The notes beneath the pieces are model-generated. The model was not told the origin of the DNA, did not search any database, and saw nothing but the letters and a program-made list of their open reading frames with translations. 8,968 bases of DNA from Woeseiaceae bacterium (GTDB lineage: Bacteria > Pseudomonadota > Gammaproteobacteria > Steroidobacterales > Woeseiaceae). Positions 5,647 through 8,968 of this stretch are shown piece after piece. A program made the translations under genes and the position numbers. The DNA lies in NCBI GenBank assembly GCA_022615525.1, contig JAKEGN010000050.1, positions 1 to 8,968 on the forward strand, in the 5' to 3' direction. The first letter of the stretch is position 1. Each line of letters opens with the position of its first letter.

Positions 5647-7728
5647 GTGCAAACCAGCAAACTCGGTGGCACGCTGACCGGTCTCAAGGGCGTCGGCCCG
5701 GCCCTCGCAGACAGGCTGGGGAAACTCGGGGTCCATCGCGTCGAGGACTTGCTGTTCCTCCTGCCGCTGCGCTACGAGGACCGTACGCAGCTGACGCGGC
5801 TTGGCGCATTGCGTCCGGGTACGCGGGCGATGGTCACCGGCGAGGTGCTGCTCGCGGAAATCGTGTTTCGCGGCCGCCGCAGCCTGCTGGTCAGGATCGG
5901 CGATGGCAGCGGCCAGCTCACGCTGCGTTTCTTCCATTTTTCGCGACAGCAGCAGGCACAGTTTCGGACCGGTGCGAATGTCAGCTGCTACGGTGAGGTA
6001 CGCGCCGGGGCTCTCGGCCTCGAGATGGTGCATCCGGAGTACCGGATCCTGCGTGCGGGAGAACCGCCGGTAACGGGCAATGCGCTGACGCCCATTTATC
6101 CTGCGACGGAAGGCGTGCAACAGGGTCGCCTGCGCAACCTGCTGGCGCAGGCCATTGCGCTCATGAAAGCAGCGCCGCCGGAGGAACTGCTGCCGCAGGA
6201 AATACTCGACCGGTACGGCATGCCGTCAATCACGGATGCGCTCTCGTACCTGCATCGACCGCCGCCCGATGCGGATCTCGAGATCATGGCCTCCGGCCGC
6301 CACCCTTGCCAGCAGCGCCTGGCATTCGAGGAGCTGCTGGCGCATTACATCAGTTTGCGCAACCTGCGAATCGCAGCGCTGCGCGAATCGGCGCCGTCGC
6401 TCGTGGACAGGAGGAAACTCGCATCGGCTTTCATTGCGAGCCTGCCGTTTGTGCTGACCAATGCCCAGCAACGCGTCGTCCGGGAAATCACGGCCGACCT
6501 GCGCGTACCGCATCCGATGATGCGGCTGGTGCAGGGAGACGTCGGCTCCGGAAAGACCGTCGTGGCAGCCATCGCCTGCCTGTATGCCATCTCCAGCGGC
6601 GTGCAGGCCGCGGTCATGGCACCGACGGAGTTGCTTGCCGAACAGCACATGCAGAACTTCAGCGCCTGGTTCGCCGGGCTCGGAATCAATCCGGCCTGGC
6701 TCAGCGGCAGCCAGAAGCAATCGGAGCGCAGGCGCTCACATCAGGCGATTGCCGACGGCAGCGCGGAACTTGTTGTCGGCACGCATGCACTGTTCCAGGA
6801 AGGTGTCGCATTCCGGAATCTCGCACTGATCGTCATCGACGAGCAGCACCGTTTCGGCGTGCATCAGCGCCTGGCGCTGCGCAACAAAGGTGTAGCCGCT
6901 GGCGGCCAGCCGCACCAGCTGGTCATGACGGCGACACCGATCCCGCGCACCCTGGCCATGGCGGCCTATGCCGACCTCGACACCTCCATCATCGATGAAT
7001 TGCCCCCCGGCCGCCAGGCCGTGCAGACTGTCGCACTACCCGATACCCGCCGCGGTGATGTCGTGTCACGCGTGCGGCGCGCCTGCGAAGAGGGACACCA
7101 GGCGTACTGGGTGTGTCCGCTGATCGAGGAGTCGGACGTGCTGGACTACCAGGCGGCCGAGGTCAGTTTCGGAATGCTGAAAGAGGCGTTGCCAAACCTG
7201 GAAATCGGACTCGTGCACGGGCGCATGAGTGCAAACGAACGGGACCAGGTCATGCGGCGCTTCAAGAACGGGGACATCGAAGTGCTGGTGGCGACGACTG
7301 TCATAGAAGTCGGCGTCGACGTGCCGAACGCGAGCCTGATGATCATCGAGAATGCCGAGCGCATGGGTCTGTCGCAACTGCACCAGCTGCGCGGCAGGGT
7401 GGGTCGCGGAGCCGCCCGGAGTCATTGCGTCCTGATGTACCGCCAGCCACTGGGGCCTTTGGCCAAGAGCCGCCTGGCGGTCCTTCGCGATACCAACGAC
7501 GGCTTCGTCGTCGCGCAGCGCGACCTGGAACTCCGCGGGCCCGGCGAGCTGCTCGGCACGCGGCAAACGGGCCTGCCGCAATACAGGGTGGCCGACCTGC
7601 TGCGCGACGCGCAGCTGATGCCCGCCGTGCAACAGGCCGCGGAAAGTATCTCCCGCTCGTCGCCAAAGCTGGCGGCTGCGATCGTTCGCCGCTGGACGGG
7701 CGATGCCGGCGAGTACGGCAAAGTTTGA
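5647..7728 (+). CDS. recG: ATP-dependent DNA helicase RecG, GTG start
   Basis: This 693-aa superfamily 2 helicase (E. coli RecG 693) reverses stalled replication forks and branch-migrates Holliday junctions and D-loops. The N-terminal wedge/OB region (about 1-160) binds branched DNA. Helicase motifs in order: Walker A G-D-V-G-S-G-K-T (297-304), A-P-T-E-L-L-A-E-Q-H (325-334), D-E-Q-H (398-401), T-A-T-P-I-P-R-T (428-435), L-V-H-G-R-M (522-527), A-T-T-V-I-E-V-G-V-D-V-P (549-560) and Q-L-R-G-R-V-G-R (580-587). The C-terminal segment (about 625-646) with G-P-G-E-L-L-G-T-R-Q-x-G matches the RecG translocation motif. The start is GTG 5647: the preceding in-frame codons run straight back to the ridA TGA without another start. 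No Shine-Dalgarno is evident, so coupling to ridA is likely. Confidence 0.97.
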   Translation: MQTSKLGGTLTGLKGVGPALADRLGKLGVHRVEDLLFLLPLRYEDRTQLTRLGALRPGTRAMVTGEVLLAEIVFRGRRSLLVRIGDGSGQLTLRFFHFSRQQQAQFRTGANVSCYGEVRAGALGLEMVHPEYRILRAGEPPVTGNALTPIYPATEGVQQGRLRNLLAQAIALMKAAPPEELLPQEILDRYGMPSITDALSYLHRPPPDADLEIMASGRHPCQQRLAFEELLAHYISLRNLRIAALRESAPSLVDRRKLASAFIASLPFVLTNAQQRVVREITADLRVPHPMMRLVQGDVGSGKTVVAAIACLYAISSGVQAAVMAPTELLAEQHMQNFSAWFAGLGINPAWLSGSQKQSERRRSHQAIADGSAELVVGTHALFQEGVAFRNLALIVIDEQHRFGVHQRLALRNKGVAAGGQPHQLVMTATPIPRTLAMAAYADLDTSIIDELPPGRQAVQTVALPDTRRGDVVSRVRRACEEGHQAYWVCPLIEESDVLDYQAAEVSFGMLKEALPNLEIGLVHGRMSANERDQVMRRFKNGDIEVLVATTVIEVGVDVPNASLMIIENAERMGLSQLHQLRGRVGRGAARSHCVLMYRQPLGPLAKSRLAVLRDTNDGFVVAQRDLELRGPGELLGTRQTGLPQYRVADLLRDAQLMPAVQQAAESISRSSPKLAAAIVRRWTGDAGEYGKV

Positions 7729-7761
7729 TTCCGGACGGCGCGAACGGTAGAAGATAAGCCG

Positions 7762-8679
7762 ATGACAGACGCAGGCAACAGGATCCGGGGCAGCGCGATG
7801 AGGCTATCGCCCGGCATCGTCAACCAGCTGCGCAATTACCTGCAGTTGATGCGCCTCGACAAACCGGTAGGAATCCTGCTGCTGCTGTGGCCGACCCTGT
7901 GGGCCTTGTGGCTCGCGGGAGACGGGCATCCCGACGGCGGATTGTTCATCGTGTTCGTTCTGGGCGTCATCGTCATGCGCTCGGCCGGTTGTGTACTGAA
8001 CGACTTCGCCGACCGCAACTTCGATCCATACGTCGAGCGGACCCGAACGCGACCGATAGCTTCCGGCGCTGTTGCCCCCATGGAAGCGCTGACCCTGTTC
8101 GTCGCGCTCGCACTGATCGCGATCGGTCTTGCAGCGATGCTGAATCCGCCGGCGAGGCTGCTCGCGATTATTGCCGCCGCGCTGACCGTGATTTACCCGT
8201 TCATCAAGCGCTTCGTTTCCGTTCCGCAATTCGTGCTCGGCGCGGCATTCGGCTGGGCCGTGCCGATGGCTTTTGCCGCGCAAACCGGAGCGACCTCGCA
8301 GCTTGCCTGGCTGGTGTTCGGCACAACCCTGGTCTGGGCCGTGATCTACGACACTTTCTACGCGATGGTCGATCGCGCGGACGATCTCAAGGTCGGGGTC
8401 AAATCGACCGCAATCCTGTTCGGCGACGCGGATCTTTTCATCATCGGCGGCCTGCAACTGCTGATGCTGGTGGCCCTCATGTTCATCGGCAACATGGCGG
8501 GGCTCGGCGGCTGGTACTACGCATCGCTGGTGCTGGCCGCGATGCTGATGGGCTATCACCAGTGGCTGGCACGCGATCGCCAGCCGGCCAATTGTTTCCG
8601 AGCATTCCTGCACAATCATTATGTCGGCATGACCGTGTTCATCGGCATAGTGCTGCACTACACCTTTAGTACTACCTAG
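7762..8679 (+). CDS. ubiA: 4-hydroxybenzoate polyprenyltransferase UbiA
   Basis: This integral inner-membrane enzyme attaches the polyprenyl tail to 4-hydroxybenzoate in ubiquinone synthesis. With ATG 7762 the product is 305 aa. With ATG 7798 it is 293 aa, nearer E. coli UbiA (290), and L-M-R-x-D-K-P then falls at almost the same offset, so 7798 is a serious alternative. The first Asp-rich motif is N-D-F-A-D-R-N-F-D (80-88); the second lies in Y-D-T-F-Y-A-M-V-D-R-A-D-D (196-208), followed by G-V-K-S-T (212-216). About nine hydrophobic segments are visible (roughly 35-53, 60-79, 104-127, 132-148, 155-173, 181-197, 226-245, 250-266, 287-303), matching the family fold. Chorismate lyase (ubiC), often next to ubiA, is not in the window. 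Prenyl chain length cannot be read from the sequence. Confidence 0.96.
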   Translation: MTDAGNRIRGSAMRLSPGIVNQLRNYLQLMRLDKPVGILLLLWPTLWALWLAGDGHPDGGLFIVFVLGVIVMRSAGCVLNDFADRNFDPYVERTRTRPIASGAVAPMEALTLFVALALIAIGLAAMLNPPARLLAIIAAALTVIYPFIKRFVSVPQFVLGAAFGWAVPMAFAAQTGATSQLAWLVFGTTLVWAVIYDTFYAMVDRADDLKVGVKSTAILFGDADLFIIGGLQLLMLVALMFIGNMAGLGGWYYASLVLAAMLMGYHQWLARDRQPANCFRAFLHNHYVGMTVFIGIVLHYTFSTT

Positions 8680-8704
8680 CTTCGGTCGAGAAGGTCGGCG
8701 CCGC

Positions 8705-8733
8705 AGCGGTGGAAACGTGCCGCTAATCCTTTT
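8705..8733 (+). terminator. Weak intrinsic-terminator-like hairpin after ubiA
   Basis: AGCGG (8705-8709) pairs with CCGCT (8720-8724) across a 10-nt loop, two pairs of which could be G-U wobbles. AATCCTTTT follows. The stem is short and the T-run interrupted, so it is at best a poor terminator. It is the only such structure near the end of the plus-strand run apart from the REP doublet. Confidence 0.22.
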
Positions 8734-8824
8734 CGCTCAGAAAAAGTTCCAATTCGCTCAAAGGGCACACCACCACGTCGCCGTTGAGCAAACGTGCCCA
8801 TTCCAGCCGGCGACACGTCGGCAT
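8723..8824 (-). CDS. Possible small ORF, 33 codons, no recognised family
   Basis: From ATG 8824 to TAG 8723 the minus strand encodes a short protein-like sequence beginning M-P-T-C-R-R-L-E-W-A-R-L-L and containing L-N-G-D-V-V-V-C-P and L-S-E-L-E-L-F-L-S-E. It alternates charged and hydrophobic residues, as a folded protein C-terminus would. The frame stays open upstream to the window edge (no stop from 8725 to 8968), so it could be the tail of a longer gene; but it would then read through the REP doublet, which is unusual for coding DNA. No convincing Shine-Dalgarno lies before ATG 8824. It could be a gene remnant or chance. I do not recognise the product. It is convergent with ubiA. Confidence 0.22.
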   Translation of the reverse strand: MPTCRRLEWARLLNGDVVVCPLSELELFLSEKD

Positions 8825-8885
8825 GCCTTGCGAGCGAGTTAAGACTTCCGAGCGAGAAAGGCATGGCGGCGTGACGCCGGCGTGA
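8822..8885. repeat. Small degenerate inverted and direct repeats
   Basis: CATGCCTT (8822-8829) and AAGGCATG (8858-8865) form an 8-bp inverted repeat enclosing two direct copies of CGAGCGAG (8831-8838 and 8849-8856). Next come GGCGTGACGCC (8868-8878), a 5-bp dyad, and a second GGCGTGA (8879-8885). With the following bases, the minus strand faintly resembles the widespread intergenic CTGGATCCCGGC-type repeat, from memory and with many mismatches. This looks like intergenic repeat debris next to the REP elements. Confidence 0.4.
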
Positions 8886-8903
8886 GTCGCGGGATCCAGA
8901 CCG

Positions 8904-8968
8904 CTGTCGCGAGCACTGCTCGCTCCTACAGCCGTTCGATTGGCTCCTGTAGGAGCGAGCAGTGCTCG
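8904..8968. repeat. Inverted REP doublet, GTAG type, cut by the window edge
   Basis: A 28-bp imperfect palindrome lies at 8904-8931; its core GCGAGCA-C-TGCTCGC (8909-8923) is a perfect 7-bp dyad around one base. Its first 22 bp, read on the minus strand from 8931 to 8910, recur exactly on the plus strand at 8947-8968, where the window ends. The two copies are inverted with a 15-bp spacer (8932-8946). Each copy begins CTGTAGGAGC, i.e. a GTAG tetranucleotide before the palindrome, as in REP sequences of Pseudomonas and Xanthomonadales that are mobilised by REP-associated tyrosine transposases (RAYTs). Such doublets sit between genes and can act as terminators, gyrase sites or RNA stabilisers; which applies here is unknown. 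No RAYT gene is in the window. Confidence 0.85.

Noticed and set aside
4753..6120. 455-codon antisense frame across spoT, ridA and recG
   Set aside because: It spans three recognised genes on the other strand and is a GC-rich shadow without motifs.
8676..8864. 62-codon minus-strand ORF after ubiA
   Set aside because: It overlaps the end of ubiA, has no recognisable features, and the neighbouring minus-strand frame over the same DNA looks more protein-like.
1..8968. CRISPR array, tRNA or rRNA, integrase or defence gene cluster
   Set aside because: No regularly spaced repeats, cloverleaf-like sequences, or mobile or defence proteins were found; the genes present are conserved housekeeping genes.

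Overview
The window is about 9 kb of GC-rich chromosome, and it reads as a conserved housekeeping locus of a gammaproteobacterium. The co-directional order yicC–gmk–rpoZ–spoT–ridA–recG is a familiar gammaproteobacterial cluster. The omega subunit begins M-A-R-I-T-V-E-D-C-L, as I recall from Xanthomonas-type and Chromatiales-type proteins. A GTAG-type REP element and a ubiquinone prenyltransferase (UbiA) fit the same assignment. I cannot place the organism more finely from sequence alone.

Layout. Positions 1-113 hold no convincing gene, only a short tandem repeat. A stand-alone PP2C-type Ser/Thr phosphatase lies on the minus strand (114-860). A 241-bp divergent spacer (861-1101) separates it from seven plus-strand genes: yicC (1102-1971), gmk (1979-2608), rpoZ (2713-2994), spoT (3043-5211), ridA (5251-5631), recG (5647-7728) and ubiA (7762-8679). 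Gaps are 7, 104, 48, 39, 15 and 33 bp, so most or all of this is probably one operon; the only gap roomy enough for an internal promoter is gmk-rpoZ. The tail (8680-8968) holds a weak terminator-like hairpin, a possible 33-codon minus-strand ORF, small degenerate repeats, and a doublet of inverted REP sequences that runs into the window edge.

How the genes fit together. gmk makes GDP from GMP and so feeds the GTP/GDP pool. spoT makes and mainly degrades (p)ppGpp, and rpoZ encodes the RNA polymerase subunit that helps form ppGpp site 1. Nucleotide supply, alarmone metabolism and one alarmone target are therefore co-transcribed. yicC (an endoribonuclease family), ridA (enamine/imine deaminase), recG (fork-remodelling helicase) and ubiA (ubiquinone synthesis) are housekeeping companions. 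All catalytic motifs I checked are intact, and no gene is broken.

I found no new multi-gene system. The points worth a second look are small: three genes (gmk, spoT, ridA) whose start codon overlaps the stop of a tiny upstream ORF, with non-ATG starts in gmk, ridA and recG; an 8-bp tandem duplication across the spoT start; a 9-bp tandem repeat inside rpoZ that replaces the usual Arg of the N-R-F motif with Ile; and the REP doublet at the right end.
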